Source: Paramoeba atlantica (Eukaryota; Discosea). Taken from it: a DNA stretch of 64,000 nucleotides. The position numbers were made by a program, and so were the translations under genes. The notes beneath the pieces are model-generated. The model saw nothing but the letters and a program-made list of their open reading frames with translations, did not search any database and was not told the DNA's origin. Below are positions 9,840-20,748 of this stretch, one piece after another (the stretch's first letter is position 1; every line of letters starts with the position of its first letter). The DNA is taken from assembly GCA_977017575.1 (NCBI GenBank), contig CDRNVI010000009.1:1-64000 (forward strand), written 5' to 3'.

Positions 9840-10379
9840 ATGACTACCCCGCTGGGCACGTTATGCGCACTTCCTGTCCGGAGTCCCAGGTCGGATGCAT
9901 CCAGGTTGTGGCCAACCCTCGCGGCATCTGATTTTTGAACTTCAGAAGCCTTTTGGACTCACAGTAGCGGGCCAACCCTCCTGGTATTCTGATTGGGAAA
10001 ACGCATCCAAAAATGGGTAGATTGCACGGTCCTCCTTCGGGAGGCGTGTACGGCGCGGTTCCCGCTTGGGGATACGCGGATTGCACATCCTTCTTCGGGA
10101 GGCGCGTGCGGCGACGCCTTTTATGGGAAGTTGTCTAAGTTGGTGCAACTTCTTAAAGAGCGAGCGGCGAACCGGGACAACTCAGTATCCTGGCCAAATA
10201 GGAATGGATTAAATTCCCACTTGCAATTTGATAGCTCGCACAAAAATTTAATGAGCTAAAAAATAATAGTCCAACGATGCGCGTGAATTACACGCAGTGT
10301 TGGTGTATCGGATAAAACTTGTGTCGGCATTGCGTCTTATAATACGCATGGTTACGATATTATAATACGCCTCTGCGAT
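9840..10379. other. GC-mixed interval with short imperfect repeats
   Basis: Contains two imperfect copies of a unit reading TTCGGGAGGCG...TGCGGCG near 10025 and 10090, and two of GGCCAACCCTC near 9910 and 9968. No gene recognised. Confidence 0.4.
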
Positions 10380-12120
10380 AGGTTTTGTGATTAGTTACCC
10401 TCATACTTTACTCATGGTTGACGTTGTTGCTGAGCTTATGCCCGAAACACCACCCGTCATATCGTCCCAGGATGCCTTTAAGGAGATCTGCTCCGTGAAA
10501 CGACTTGGCATCACTGCTCCGGAAGAACTACGTCGGGTCCTCCCCGGGGCGATAGTTTTTCTAAGCTCCGATCTTGCGTATTACGCGGAAGTTCTATCGA
10601 AAATGCCCCCAGGAACAACTGCACCAAGCATCGAATCAGAAAGTGTTCGATTAAACAAGTGGTCGGTATTATGTAAAATCGGAGCAGTCGAATTGAGTTT
10701 CCAGCTTGGGCACGAGGGAGTTGCCCTATCCCCGGAGTTTCTCGAAACAGTCATGCTAGACAATGTGGTGGAGAATAGCAACAAACTGATTATTGCACAC
10801 CTAGCGGCTCATTCTCGCGCGATTAACCAAGTCCGTAGTGCACAACACTGACACATAACACTGCACAGAAACGAGCATATTATTTTGAACGTATGAAACA
10901 GTTTATGGGCATACATGGAGTTACGAACATTACTGAAGAAGACTTTTGCTCTTTGCGTAAGTCTCACACGCTTCTACCGTCCTTCAACTTTGGAAGCGTA
11001 TCGCGCCGCACTCAAATTGAGAATCTCGGGGGCGAATGAGTGTTGGACGCAGACGGTAAGACTCCGTCGGCGCTTTAAAGGAGTGTTGAAGCTGTTCTTA
11101 GACCCCAAGCCTCGAGGGTCAGTGACACTTGAGCAACTTCGCATGCTCAGTCAAGAGTGCACAAATGAAGGCAATATAACCTTTGGACAAGGTTTCACAG
11201 TAGCCTACTTTGGGCTACTCCGTCATAGTGAGCTAACTTGAGCAACTTCGCATGCTCAATCAAGAGTGCACAAAGGAAGGCAATATAACCTTTGGACAAG
11301 GTTTCACAGTAGCCTACTTTGGGCTACTCCGTCATAGTGAGCTAGTCTCACTGCAAAAAGACGACATTGAAATCAGCACTTCGAGTGCACTGAAAAAAAA
11401 TCGGGGAGGGAAAGGTCGCCAACATTATGTTGTGGATACGGTAGAGGCTCCATATGAAATTAAGGGTCGAATTGAACGAAGTTTGCACACTTTAAAAAAT
11501 AAATTTAAAACGATCTTGTTATTATTATTTTTTGCTTCTGTTGCTTGTAAAAGATATAGTTTAGCATCTTTGCTTGTATCTTTGACCTTTTTACATTCTC
11601 AGGTACGGTTGAAGTCATGGTCAATCACTTTGATGGTGGGTTTTGTTATGGGTGCCTTGAAATGAACTGTGTCACACGTCTTCCGTTTAGTGAGGTTAAG
11701 AGAGGTTAAGCCCGCTGGTACGAGTTTTGTTGGTTGTGGCATTGTTTTGTGCGGAAATCGTCTTGTCTGCATCATTTTGTTTTTCTTTGGAATTCGTTGA
11801 TATTTGGTCACTTTTAGAATTTTTTTGCAAAGTGTGCAAACTTCGTTCAATCTGACCAAATTAAGTAATTACTGACGTATCTAAAAGCGTCCGGTAGTCA
11901 ACAAACTTTTTCCGAAATGGGATAAGATAAAGGCTAATCGCTTAATTTCAACCCTGGCTAATCGTTTAGCATGGAATCAACACCAAACGTGGTCTTTTCA
12001 TTGCCTTCGGCACGGGTGCGCGGGACATTTGACCCGCGAAGGAACTGATCTGACCACACGGCTTCGACGGGGACGGTGGATGTCAGAACGTTCTGCATCT
12101 CATTACTCAATGCAGTAGTT
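10380..12120 (+). mobile_element. Tyrosine-recombinase element (Crypton-like), degraded
   Basis: Plus-strand pieces of a tyrosine recombinase. An N-terminal region at 10420-10850 (LNKWSVLCKIGAVELSFQL) is followed at 10900-11360 by a core-binding segment (TRFYRPSTLEAYRAALKLR) and the catalytic arginine box GFTVAYFGLLRHSELVSL. At 11990-12117 lies the C-terminal box FHCLRHGCAGHL with H-x-x-R, then GRWMSERSASHYSM with the expected Trp and Tyr. Two features split it: a ~110-bp tandem direct repeat (11126-11345) and an inverted-repeat insertion (about 11460-11866). It is broken in several places. Cryptons are DNA transposons that use only such a recombinase; DIRS-type elements also carry one, but no reverse transcriptase is seen nearby. 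Confidence 0.6.
11457..11866. repeat. Inverted-repeat insertion within the recombinase element
   Basis: GAACGAAGTTTGCACACTTT at about 11474 recurs inverted at about 11833-11853, with weaker flanking similarity (TTAAG...). The sequence between separates the arginine box from the H-x-x-R/Tyr boxes, so it is most simply a fold-back insertion. Confidence 0.5.
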
Positions 12121-12385
12121 GTAATTTTTATCTTGTACTGCTAAATGAATGATATAATGTGAACAACCGACACAAATGTATTGTATTATTGTAAAGGGTA
12201 GGCTACTTTAACAGTGGATAGCATTTACACAAGTAAAGAACACTAAAAATAATTGGACCATGAGATACATTTCATTTACTTTTACTTCAACAAATAACTT
12301 ATTGCTAAATGCGGTGCCATCCTCTTCCTTGGAACCCTCCCAGTGGGATTGGCACATGGTAGGCTAACTACATAGTGTTCAGGTC

Positions 12386-12780
12386 AAAGTGAAGCATTAT
12401 TTCACACTTTTTTTAAAACATTTATTATCGCCCTATTTTAGTAAAAAAGAAAAAATTAACTCTCTTGCCCTTGTTCTAGAACGATTTCTACGTTCTCGCA
12501 ATGTCATCTGAGGTGCTAAAACGGGCGACGGAGGGCATAATCTTCATGTTTTCCTCTCTTTAGCTTACTTTTCACAATTTCTGCGCCGAACTTCAGCCGA
12601 TTATGTCGCGCTTCTTTCCCACTATCAAGCGTACGGTCACCGCGAAAAAAGTACAGCTGTATGTAAACAAATGTCAGAAAAATACTTTCAGTGCCCGTAA
12701 AATATGATAAGACAACACTTAGAACACATAAAAAAATTAACGAAACTAAATATTTTTTATGTGAAATAATGCTTCACTTT
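12386..12780. mobile_element. 395-bp inverted-repeat MITE
   Basis: Begins AAAGTGAAGCATTATTTCAC and ends with its exact reverse complement. The left flank (12310-12385) is a copy of sequence also found at 13255-13315 without the insertion, and the right flank continues into a recombinase-like fragment, so the element inserted into a diverged copy of the recombinase transposon. Confidence 0.7.
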
Positions 12781-12785
12781 CACCA

Positions 12786-13165
12786 GTGTTCATTGTCACT
12801 TCATCCGAAACTTCGGAAAGACGCAGAGTATATTTTGCATCCCTCGAAAGATTGTTAGACGTCCACGGAATCGTCAATATTTCGGAAGAATCGTTTTTAG
12901 CGTTATGCAAAAATCTCTCCCGTTTTTACCGACCTTTGACGCTGGAATCGTTCCGCGCCGCCCTCTTGTAGCGGCAACTTGAGAATATGCCAGAATCTCA
13001 CTGCTGGACATAAACTAGTCGTTTTCGCCGTCGCTTTAAAGGGGTGGTAAGCGTACGCCCGGATCCACACCCGCGAGGACCGATTACTGTAGAGCAGCTT
13101 CTCCAGTTGACAACACGTTGCATGCAGCAGTCTTATGACGACTACGTACATGGATCCACGATGAC
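12786..13165 (+). mobile_element. Tyrosine-recombinase element fragment, copy 2
   Basis: Encodes LLDVHGIVNISEESFLALCK and SRFYRPLTLESFRAALL, aligning with the core-binding segment of the element at 10380-12120 (HGVTNITEEDF and TRFYRPSTLEAYRAALK). Only this short piece is recognisable; the catalytic boxes are absent. Broken remnant. Confidence 0.5.
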
Positions 13166-13675
13166 AGTCTTATGACGACTACGTTACGCATTAAGCAATT
13201 AGACCATTCTTGATAACACGTTTAAATATTAAAACGCTGCGCTTGTGCTTGATCAGGAACTCTCCCAGCGGGATTGAGATGTATGATAGGCTAACTACGG
13301 AGTGTTCTCTGTCACTGGTGAAGGACCTAGGAGAGCATTGTGTACCTGTACCCGGAACGATCCCGGGAGCCGGAGTGGTACTTGCGGCGCTTGCATGTGG
13401 GGATTGTAGGCGCTCTTGTTACCATCACCACCCCCACCCCCACCACCAACAAAACTGAAACACCTTTTGGAAGATTCGTTAATAAGAATGGATCAAAAAT
13501 ATTAGAAGTAGCCTAGGGAGATCCAGCTGAAGATTTTAGATTGATTTATGTGTATATTAGACCAATCAGATTTAGTTGGCCCCTTCGCATACTGAGCAGT
13601 GCAACACAAAAGAAAAGCTACAATTTGTTTGATCATTCAAAAGTAGCGGAGATACTTACTACCCCATCTCCGTAC
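13166..13675. other. Interval without a recognised gene
   Basis: Holds a second copy of the sequence flanking the 395-bp MITE (13255-13315) and a CACCACCCCCACCCCCACC stretch at 13428-13446. The remainder is unassigned. Confidence 0.4.
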
Positions 13676-14323
13676 TCACAAAAAAGCCTGCTCCTCATAC
13701 TCCTCCACAGACCGAAATTCCCTTCGTATCCCCGTCCCCCCAATCTCCAAACTTTTTAACGAGAGAGGTAACATCACCGAATGTACCTTTCCGTACAGTT
13801 CCTCATTATAATCGAGACACAACCCCCGTAAACCCGGCGGGAGTTCATGAAACTCCACTCTGCCGTTGAACTTATTGTGATCCAGCCACACCTCAACCAT
13901 TGACCCCGGCAGGTCTTGTAAACAAATCGTGCCGGAGAACCGGTTGTGGGAGAGCATCAGCTTTCGCAGCCCCCGGGGTAGGGACCCCAGGGCTACCTCC
14001 CCCGTGAGCTGGTTCTGGGCGCCGTACCGTTTCGGCACGTTGCGGTCTCCCAAATCCAGCTCTGTGAGGGTAGGGGGGAGAAACTTTAGAGCGGGGGCGC
14101 CGGTAAGGTGGCCCCCCGCCCAGTCGATACGCACGACGTGCTCGTGGGCGTCACAGGCCACCCCTTTCCACCGACACACGGGGGTTTCGTGTGTCCACGA
14201 GGGGTGATGGGGCTGGAGGGGTTCCAGGAAATACTCCAGCGCGAGGTGAGGCGCCAAGAGCGTCCGGTGGACTTTGGCGGGACGTCGGGGAGGGGCGGTG
14301 TCGGCAGACACAAGAAAATGCAT
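13676..14323 (-). CDS. LRR protein 2
   Basis: 215 residues, ATG at 14323, TGA stop. Same architecture: AKVHR (16-20), an LALEYFLEPL block corresponding to LP.EYEL, SWTHETPVCRWKGVAC with C50 and C57, then LRR units with LPRGLRKLMLSHNRFSGTIC and LPGSMVEVWLDHNKFNGRV. Markedly more GC-rich than LRR proteins 4-7, so base composition differs strongly between family members. The N-terminus MHFLVSADTA is too short and polar to be a convincing signal peptide. Confidence 0.8.
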   Translation of the reverse strand: MHFLVSADTAPPRRPAKVHRTLLAPHLALEYFLEPLQPHHPSWTHETPVCRWKGVACDAHEHVVRIDWAGGHLTGAPALKFLPPTLTELDLGDRNVPKRYGAQNQLTGEVALGSLPRGLRKLMLSHNRFSGTICLQDLPGSMVEVWLDHNKFNGRVEFHELPPGLRGLCLDYNEELYGKVHSVMLPLSLKSLEIGGTGIRREFRSVEEYEEQAFL

Positions 14324-15684
14324 GGGGGAAAAGGAAGAAACGGGGGAGGTAGTGTGGAAAATCGTGATCTATTGTACGTACTCTACCGAGTATGCGGTAT
14401 AGTATGGCTTAGACTAGTAAAGTAGTAATCACATGACTACAGTGTATGTAATTGTAGAAGAATTCTAAATCATATGGCATATTTTGACACCCAAGTTTTG
14501 CATACATACAATGTATTTTTCGTGCAACGAATGTACACACTACGTATTTCGGATCATGGCATCCGGGTCTTGCATCGAAACACTATTAGTAATAGTTAAT
14601 ATACTATTAGTAATAGTTAATAATTACTTACTTTGCACTATTACTTACTTGATTAATTTTTGCATTCTATATGAGGTCCACACCACGGTACATAAAAACA
14701 CGAATTTCGGAGCTGTATGATGGCGGGGTTTCCTTGAGTTCTATTTCAGGTACTAAGGAAGAAGCGCAAGCAGGAAATGGTAAGCCAAAATATAAGCGAA
14801 ATGAAGCGTTACCCCAGGGCAGAAACAAGTGACTTTCGGCCCAAAAAGAAAGATGACAGAGACGATAGAACTCACCGATTCGGATACCGAAATCCCTTTC
14901 AACCCTTACGGCGGACAGCCACGGACATGCATGTACGCTACCGGAGTGGAAAATATGTAAGAGTGGAAAATAGAAGACTCAATATCGCGCGAAAAACCGT
15001 TTTGCAAAAAACGAAACGAAGCCACATAGGAGTATTGAAGGGAAACTCGGATGAAACTAAATCGGTGTTTAACTTGCCTGAACGCTTTTTTGATAAAGAT
15101 GGGTGATTCGATAAATAGAACATTATAATATAGGGTAAATTACAAAGCGCAACACGCAACAAGGAAATAAGGAAAATATGAGAGCATAGGTGGGAAATAT
15201 AAAGTTATAAGCGTACGAAGCAAAGTGGAACTCCTAATTCATCCACAAACTGCACAGGACAAGGAATGCCAGGCATGCACAGCTCAGGGTGAGGGTTTAC
15301 GCTCATCTATTAGCCCCGTATCCCGTTGCCAGGTCACACTGGATGGTGATCCTGCGCTTCAAACGAAGTTATCTTCCAACAGGATAACGACCCCAAGCAT
15401 ACCAGCCGTTGTGCGCAATGGCACCTCTAGGGTACCGGGTTTGAAGTCATGCGGTGGCCCCCGCAATCCCCTGACTGACGCAGGAGCATTGCACGAATGC
15501 ATCGTGAAAAAGATGTGATGTAGAGGCTCGAAACACTCCGGCACAAATCGCAGTTAACGCGGACAATGCGTTAACGTGATCAGTCGATTTGTGATCAGTC
15601 GATTTTTCTCCTCGTCCTCGCAAAGGAAAAAGCAATACTGCGAATGGCCCCCTGTCGTTTGGTTCTCTAAGAAATCAAAACCTC
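14324..15684. other. Long interval without a recognised gene
   Basis: AT-rich. Contains ACTATTAGTAATAGTTAAT repeated at 14582-14620, scattered TAGTAAT/GTAGTAATC units like those near 35135 and 36225, and two plus-strand frames (14777-15106, 110 codons; 15225-15518) that I cannot assign. Near 15590 a short direct repeat GTGATCAGTCGATTT occurs. Probably old mobile-element DNA. Confidence 0.35.
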
Positions 15685-15978
15685 TTGGTTTTCACATGCG
15701 CTCCAAAAGGATGTGAAGCTTGGGCCATAAAAAATGCTAAAAACCCCGTGGGTTCTATTAAATGCGTCAGCCTGGGTCACACTCGACACATGAAATGCAC
15801 GCAATGCACATTCGTAACCCACAGTCGAATTGATACATTGTGCTATAAGCATTTAAAGACCTGCACAGGCAAATCAGCGATACATCTTTTGATGGATTTA
15901 CCTCCTGATGACACTGTGTTCTCTGAAGACAGGTATTCCGGCTCATATTCTCCCGTGTACGACTGTCTACGCAAGTGA
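15685..15978 (+). CDS. Unassigned ORF with a Cys/His cluster
   Basis: 97 codons on the plus strand; its start is uncertain and 15685 itself is not a strong candidate. It contains KCTQCTFVTHSRIDTLCYKH followed by LKTC, a zinc-finger-like C-x2-C...H-x3-C arrangement. Spacing (14 residues between second Cys and His) departs from the classic C2H2 finger. As the only plus-strand candidate here, it is more likely transposon-derived than a cellular gene. I do not recognise the family. Confidence 0.25.
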   Translation: MVFTCAPKGCEAWAIKNAKNPVGSIKCVSLGHTRHMKCTQCTFVTHSRIDTLCYKHLKTCTGKSAIHLLMDLPPDDTVFSEDRYSGSYSPVYDCLRK

Positions 15979-16139
15979 GTGAGTTATAAATTCTTTGAAA
16001 CAATGATTGTCCCTTAGTCTGACAAAGAAGTGGTACATTTGAATTTTGCTGGTCTTTCGGATGTGGAGAAAAACAAAATCAAGTACGCAGACAAAACCTC
16101 TTCCTGCGCAGCAACTAAAAGATTTAGAGGAGAAAAAAA

Positions 16140-16940
16140 TCAGACTTTGCAGGGATTTGGACCGTTTAAGAAATGAATGCCCAAGTCTGGTGGAAGTTCC
16201 ACGTTTTCTATAGGACAAGAGAGCTGCAGTACGTTATCCAAACGTAAAAGCATTAAAGTTTTCGGAAGCGTCGTAAAATCAACGACACCAGTAAACTTAT
16301 TTCTTTCCAAGTTAAGTTCTATCAAGTTCTGGGGTAGAAAGCGAAGTTCAGGGGTTCCGGTGAAAAGATTTCTATGTAGATGCAAGAAGAGAAGTGTGGA
16401 GGGCAAATCACACAGGTCAACGTTCCCAGTAAAAGAATTGTGACTTAATATCAAAACCTCAATATTTGCTGGGAGAAAAGCAAAAGAAATGTTACCCACT
16501 AATTCATTGCTTCGAACACAGAGTTCTTTTAGCTGTTGCGGGAGGTGTTGCAAATCAAGTCCGCCTTCAAAAAAGTTCTCTTCGAGGTTTATGTCGTCTA
16601 GATTATTGGGCATAAAATGAGTTTCGACTTTACCTAGTAACAAATTTACGGAAAGATCGAGAAGCATCAACGACTGTGGAAGATACGCCCAGTGAAGACT
16701 ACCTTTTATGTACATGTAATCCCAGCTCAGGGCTGTGACTTCTCCTGCGTCATTGCATTTCACATATTTCCATTCACACGCGGGGGTGTGCGTATTCCAA
16801 GACTCCTGCGTATTTTCCACGTCCTGAACAAAACGCACAAGTTCGTATTCGGTCGGCAGAGACGCACCACGAACTTTTCCACGAATGCTCGTTTCTCGCG
16901 TTTGTTTTCGCCTCTTGAGAGGCGGTTCAGCGTTATCCAT
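16140..16940 (-). CDS. LRR protein 3, with KRRK basic stretch
   Basis: 266 residues, ATG at 16940, TGA stop. N-terminus MDNAEPPLKRRKQTRETS has a basic KRRK (residues 9-12) resembling a monopartite nuclear localisation signal. Then RGKVRGASLPTEYELVRFV (20-38), SWNTHTPACEWKYVKC with C55 and C62, and about eight regular 23-residue LRR units from LPQSLMLLDL to LPKTLMLLRL. The units read LP..L..L.L..N.F.G.(V/I).(L/F)... No signal peptide. One of the best-preserved family members. Confidence 0.85.
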   Translation of the reverse strand: MDNAEPPLKRRKQTRETSIRGKVRGASLPTEYELVRFVQDVENTQESWNTHTPACEWKYVKCNDAGEVTALSWDYMYIKGSLHWAYLPQSLMLLDLSVNLLLGKVETHFMPNNLDDINLEENFFEGGLDLQHLPQQLKELCVRSNELVGNISFAFLPANIEVLILSHNSFTGNVDLCDLPSTLLFLHLHRNLFTGTPELRFLPQNLIELNLERNKFTGVVDFTTLPKTLMLLRLDNVLQLSCPIENVELPPDLGIHFLNGPNPCKV

Positions 16941-17205
16941 GAATAGATAAAAAATAGGAGTTTTTAAAATAGTGCTTTACACCCTTTTCTACTGATCATT
17001 GAATGTCATTGAATGACTAAAATCGAAGAAATATGAGTACGATAAACAAAAATCATGAACAATAATCTATTTTATCCCAATTTTAATATTCTTTCATTAG
17101 AAAAGAGAGAGAGCAGAGTACCAAGATATCTAAGGAGGAGTAACGGTGCAGTAAAGAAAAAGAAATAATGCAAGACATCAGTTTCAATAATTTTCCTTTT
17201 TAAAA

Positions 17206-18924
17206 TTAGGCAAAATAGGCAAGTGCAAGGTATACGAATCTTTTCCACTCACAATCGGGAAGGCAATGCGCCATTGCTAGAGATCTCGGCTTCAACAGTG
17301 CAGACCGATGAGACTTTGATATATTCATCGTGGCACCTCGACGATCAAATCTTGTGCTTAGTTTTTTATGACAACTAGGTGGGACTCTTCCGGTTGTTTG
17401 TTTTGCCGCGGTAATGGAATAGGAAGAACTAATCGGTAAAACGGTGGACTGAGATTCTGCTGTCTTTAAAAATAACTCAGGATTTGACGTAAATAACTTT
17501 AGGGCCCTTGTCACACACTTACGCAAGGAAACAAGTTGTTGTATCGGTAAGCCCCTGGTTGTGCTCAGAGCAGTGGAGAACAAAACCGTAAGAGGTGAAA
17601 TCCATAATGAGGGAAAGTATCCCAGTCGTGCAAGGGCATAAAAAATGCGGACGACATAGTCTACAGGAAGATGGTCGACGTCCAGGACATAGGCTTGAAG
17701 GAGAGCCTCAAGAAATCCCTTGTGCTTAACACCACGTCGGGAACACACCTCAAAAAGATACGGCAAGGCTCTGGTGATTCTTGGATCGAACTCAACTCTG
17801 TCTGAATTCATACAAACAGGACGTTCTCCCTCTTGATCAAGTTCTGAAGGACGTGTTTTGTCGTGAGCTTGGATAATAGAATGTAAGGTGTCTGCTACGA
17901 GAAACGGAAAGGGATGCCACTCTAACGCGAGACCGTTGAGCAGAAGGCTTTCACCTCGAACCATACTTCTTAACTTCATTCTTGCCAAAACATTTGACGA
18001 CATCCAACTCCCGTGTTCTCGATTCAGTTTCGCATACTTTAGTAGTCGGAGTGCAAAGACGATTTCGCGGAATGCAAACATCATGGTCCTTGGTGATGGG
18101 TCTTTACTTTCTCTGTTCCATCCACCCATTGAGGAAAAAAGCTTTTCCGATTCTTGCGCCTTCACCGCTTGAATCTCAGCAACAAGCCACCGCAAACCAT
18201 ACTCCGAATTGACGTGGTGTAAAACGTGAATCACGCTTCGTCTCAGATACGGTAGCTGCTTAGGCGATATCGTTTCTTGTTGTCGCAGCCCATCAAGAAT
18301 GGATGAGCTCAAAAAAGATGGATATCCAATATTCAATCGCCCGTACGCTTCTGTAAGCGCGAAAACATGTATTGGAGTAGTACACTCTGTTTTTGTGTAA
18401 AACCCACGTGCTTTATGTATTTGGTGCGTGTGAGCCAATAGGACTATCTTCCCCAAGTTATCCATGGCGTGAAGAAGGTTCAACCATTCACTAAAAGCAT
18501 TTACGGAACTCGGGAGCTGAAGAACGAGTAGAATGTGAAGCAAATGAACCACGCGAGGGCGAACAAGACTGTTTCGTGAAAAGACGACGGGCGTGATTCT
18601 TCGCCTCCCGTGGCTTTGGTATGCAGCCCATAAAGCCCGTACGGCTTCCATCATTCGAGTATAGTGTGGACAAACAACAAGATGATTTCGTAATTCTTGT
18701 GAGTGGGCAACAATGGGAAGTGGCGTACAGAATGAGGAGAGAATCGAGTCGATGCTCGTGGTAAGGGAGAGGGGAAGAGGTTCGTTGTAAATCGGTAAAA
18801 GAGAATGATCTTTCTCTGATGCATTGAATGATCTACTACTTGTTTGTACTGCACAAGAGATCGTTTTGATGTGTGCATACACGCTACAACACGTATTGGG
18901 GTCACAATGTTTCGTGTTGCACAT
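17206..18924 (-). CDS. Putative mitochondrial helical-repeat (FASTK/OPR-like) protein
   Basis: 572 residues, ATG at 18924, TAA stop. The protein is almost entirely alpha-helical by composition, with repeated helical pairs such as LPVDYVVRIFYALARLGYFP (about 420-440), VFALTEAYGRLNIGYPSFL and IVFALRLLKYAKL. The A..RLGY pattern is typical of the helical repeats in FASTK/RAP and octotricopeptide-like proteins, which act in mitochondrial or plastid RNA processing and translation. A terminal RAP domain is not evident. The N-terminus is Cys-rich (MCNTKHCDPNTCC) rather than a clear transit peptide. It stands alone among repeats. Role in organelle RNA metabolism is inference. Confidence 0.5.
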   Translation of the reverse strand: MCNTKHCDPNTCCSVYAHIKTISCAVQTSSRSFNASEKDHSLLPIYNEPLPLSLTTSIDSILSSFCTPLPIVAHSQELRNHLVVCPHYTRMMEAVRALWAAYQSHGRRRITPVVFSRNSLVRPRVVHLLHILLVLQLPSSVNAFSEWLNLLHAMDNLGKIVLLAHTHQIHKARGFYTKTECTTPIHVFALTEAYGRLNIGYPSFLSSSILDGLRQQETISPKQLPYLRRSVIHVLHHVNSEYGLRWLVAEIQAVKAQESEKLFSSMGGWNRESKDPSPRTMMFAFREIVFALRLLKYAKLNREHGSWMSSNVLARMKLRSMVRGESLLLNGLALEWHPFPFLVADTLHSIIQAHDKTRPSELDQEGERPVCMNSDRVEFDPRITRALPYLFEVCSRRGVKHKGFLEALLQAYVLDVDHLPVDYVVRIFYALARLGYFPSLWISPLTVLFSTALSTTRGLPIQQLVSLRKCVTRALKLFTSNPELFLKTAESQSTVLPISSSYSITAAKQTTGRVPPSCHKKLSTRFDRRGATMNISKSHRSALLKPRSLAMAHCLPDCEWKRFVYLALAYFA

Positions 18925-19532
18925 ACAACAACGTGATGGGTTGCGTGTGGTGCTGTGTAAAAGGATTGTGCATTGAGGTGTTATGCGTTGCGATATAAAA
19001 GATAAATTATTCTAAACCGTGTTCCGGGTTATTGTGCCCCTCCTGCACAATAACTGTCTCTAGGCACAATAGCTAAATATAGGAAAAAACCAAAAAACAT
19101 ACCCCTGCCGGGTCGATGGGTAATTACCCATTAGCGGGTCTGTGCGGGTAAATTACCCGGGTCTGTGACCCAGTTACCCGCACCGACCCACACAGACCCG
19201 CATCGGCGCACTAGCCATTAAATACAAAATGATTTCCTCTCAAGTGTGCTGATTCGTAGGATTGGCACGGAATGCTCTATGTACAGAAACGGTATCTTTA
19301 GCGATGAGGAATTCCTTCCATAAGAAGAATTCCCTCTACTGATTTGCTTGTGTCGCCCATCAATTTTTTTTATTTTATTTTTTTGGTGTGAACCCCCCAG
19401 GCCTACCGGAAGCCTACCCCCTAACACCGCAATGGTACCAATTTTTTTTTACTTTTTTTGGCCAGTCGAGTTTACCCTCGAGTCCTAGCAAACTAAGGTG
19501 AAACTATAAAGAATCACCACATAGAAAACATT
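18925..19532. other. Intergenic with short G/C-rich inverted repeats
   Basis: Two structures stand out: CACAATA-type repeats at 19033-19075 (see 9006-9053) and a compact inverted repeat at 19136-19201 whose arms contain CGGGTCTGTG and GGGTAA with their complements. The rest is AT-rich. Confidence 0.5.
19136..19201. repeat. Self-complementary CGGGTC/TTACCCG cluster
   Basis: CGGGTCTGTGCGGGTAA is followed by TTACCCGGGTCTGTGACCC and then by TTACCCGCACCGACCCACAC and AGACCCG, giving overlapping stem-loops. A related TAATTACCCATTAGCGGGT precedes it. Confidence 0.6.
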
Positions 19533-19900
19533 GCGGTGGTTGTAAAACTACCGCTCTACCCTCGATTATTGAAAAAATAGTGAACAAAAACAGTGAAAAT
19601 ATAAAGGGGAACACAGTAATATAATAGAAGAAAAAAATATGAAAGGGGGCTCCGGTGGTCCAAAACTGAAAAATTTTTTTGAAAAAAATGGGGGGTCCAT
19701 GGGGGGGGTCCAGGGGGGGGTCCAGGGGGGGGTCCAGGGGGGGGGTCATGGTCGAGCAAATTTTTTCTAAAAGATTAGTTTTCGAAAAAAAACCGCAGAA
19801 AGGGTAGCCGGGGTCTTGGCGCGCATTTTCCACCCCCCTACCAGGGGGTGACCCCCCCCCGCGTATCCGCAGGACGGGTCCGCCAAGTTCGGATTTTTTC
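19533..19900 (+). repeat. Repeat family R, copy 2 (longest)
   Basis: Begins GCGGTGGTTGTAAAACTACC and shares the CTCGATTATTG, GGCTCCGGTGGTCC and GGGGGGTCCATGG sections with the other copies. Its G-run block has four GGGGGGGG-type tracts separated by TCCA. Beyond the G-rich block it continues into GCGTATCCGCAGGACGGGTC, which recurs inverted at 39146-39200, so the full repeat is at least ~370 bp. Confidence 0.75.
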
Positions 19901-20332
19901 GGAAAAATTTTATTGAAAAAAATTTCAACTTGGCGAAAAAAATGGCAAAAAAAATATTTTTCCAAAATCGTTTCCCCTATTGTATTTTGATAGTTTGGGA
20001 CCTACACTAGCTTTCTACGCAGTTGTTTTCGCAAGGTATGCCTTCTTCGAACTGTGGTGCGCCCCTCAAACTGACCCATTTTTGACTAAAAAAGGTGAAA
20101 AAGTATTTCGGACCTAAAGGGGCATTTTTGTGTCGAAAGAATGGTATGGTTGGAGTCGTATTCTCTACCCAATACGTTCGGTAGGCTTTCATTCATGCCT
20201 ACGAGTGATTTCCCACGCGCAAATGTCGGATTTAGTGCTCTGAGAGCAAAAGTACGCGAAAATCACCCCATTTTTACCCGAAATTCGGCTATATTTGGCT
20301 ATAATCTTTCCGTTTTCCAGGCTAATTTTTTT

Positions 20333-20431
20333 TAGGCTCTTCGTTAAACGCGGCGGTAGTTTTCAACGCGAAGCGCGCAGCATGAGTGACTTCTAAGTTG
20401 AAAACAACCACCGCGTTTAACGAAGAGCTTA
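20333..20431. mobile_element. 99-bp fold-back MITE, sibling of 4206-4304
   Basis: Same TAGGCTCTTCGTTAAACG inverted ends and same length as the 4206 copy, with few differences. It directly precedes R copy 3, and both known 99-bp copies lie beside an R copy, so the two may travel together or share insertion preference. Confidence 0.75.
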
Positions 20432-20748
20432 AAAATTGCGGTGGTTATAAAACTACCGCTCTACACTCGATTATTGAAAAAAAAGTGAACAAAAACAGTG
20501 AAAATATAAAGAGGAACACAGTAATATAATAGAAGAAAAAAACAGGGTTCGCAGAAACTATAATATAGTAAAATATAGTTTTTTTCATTGAATATAGTTA
20601 CTATATAGTACTATATTTACTATATTTTACTATAAAACTATAAGAAAACTATAAAGGTTTTTTCACCTTACAAGTGATATTTTTTGAGTCCTCTCCGCTT
20701 GTGAAGGACATGCACACGCCTCTACATGCGTTCTTACACGCTTACATA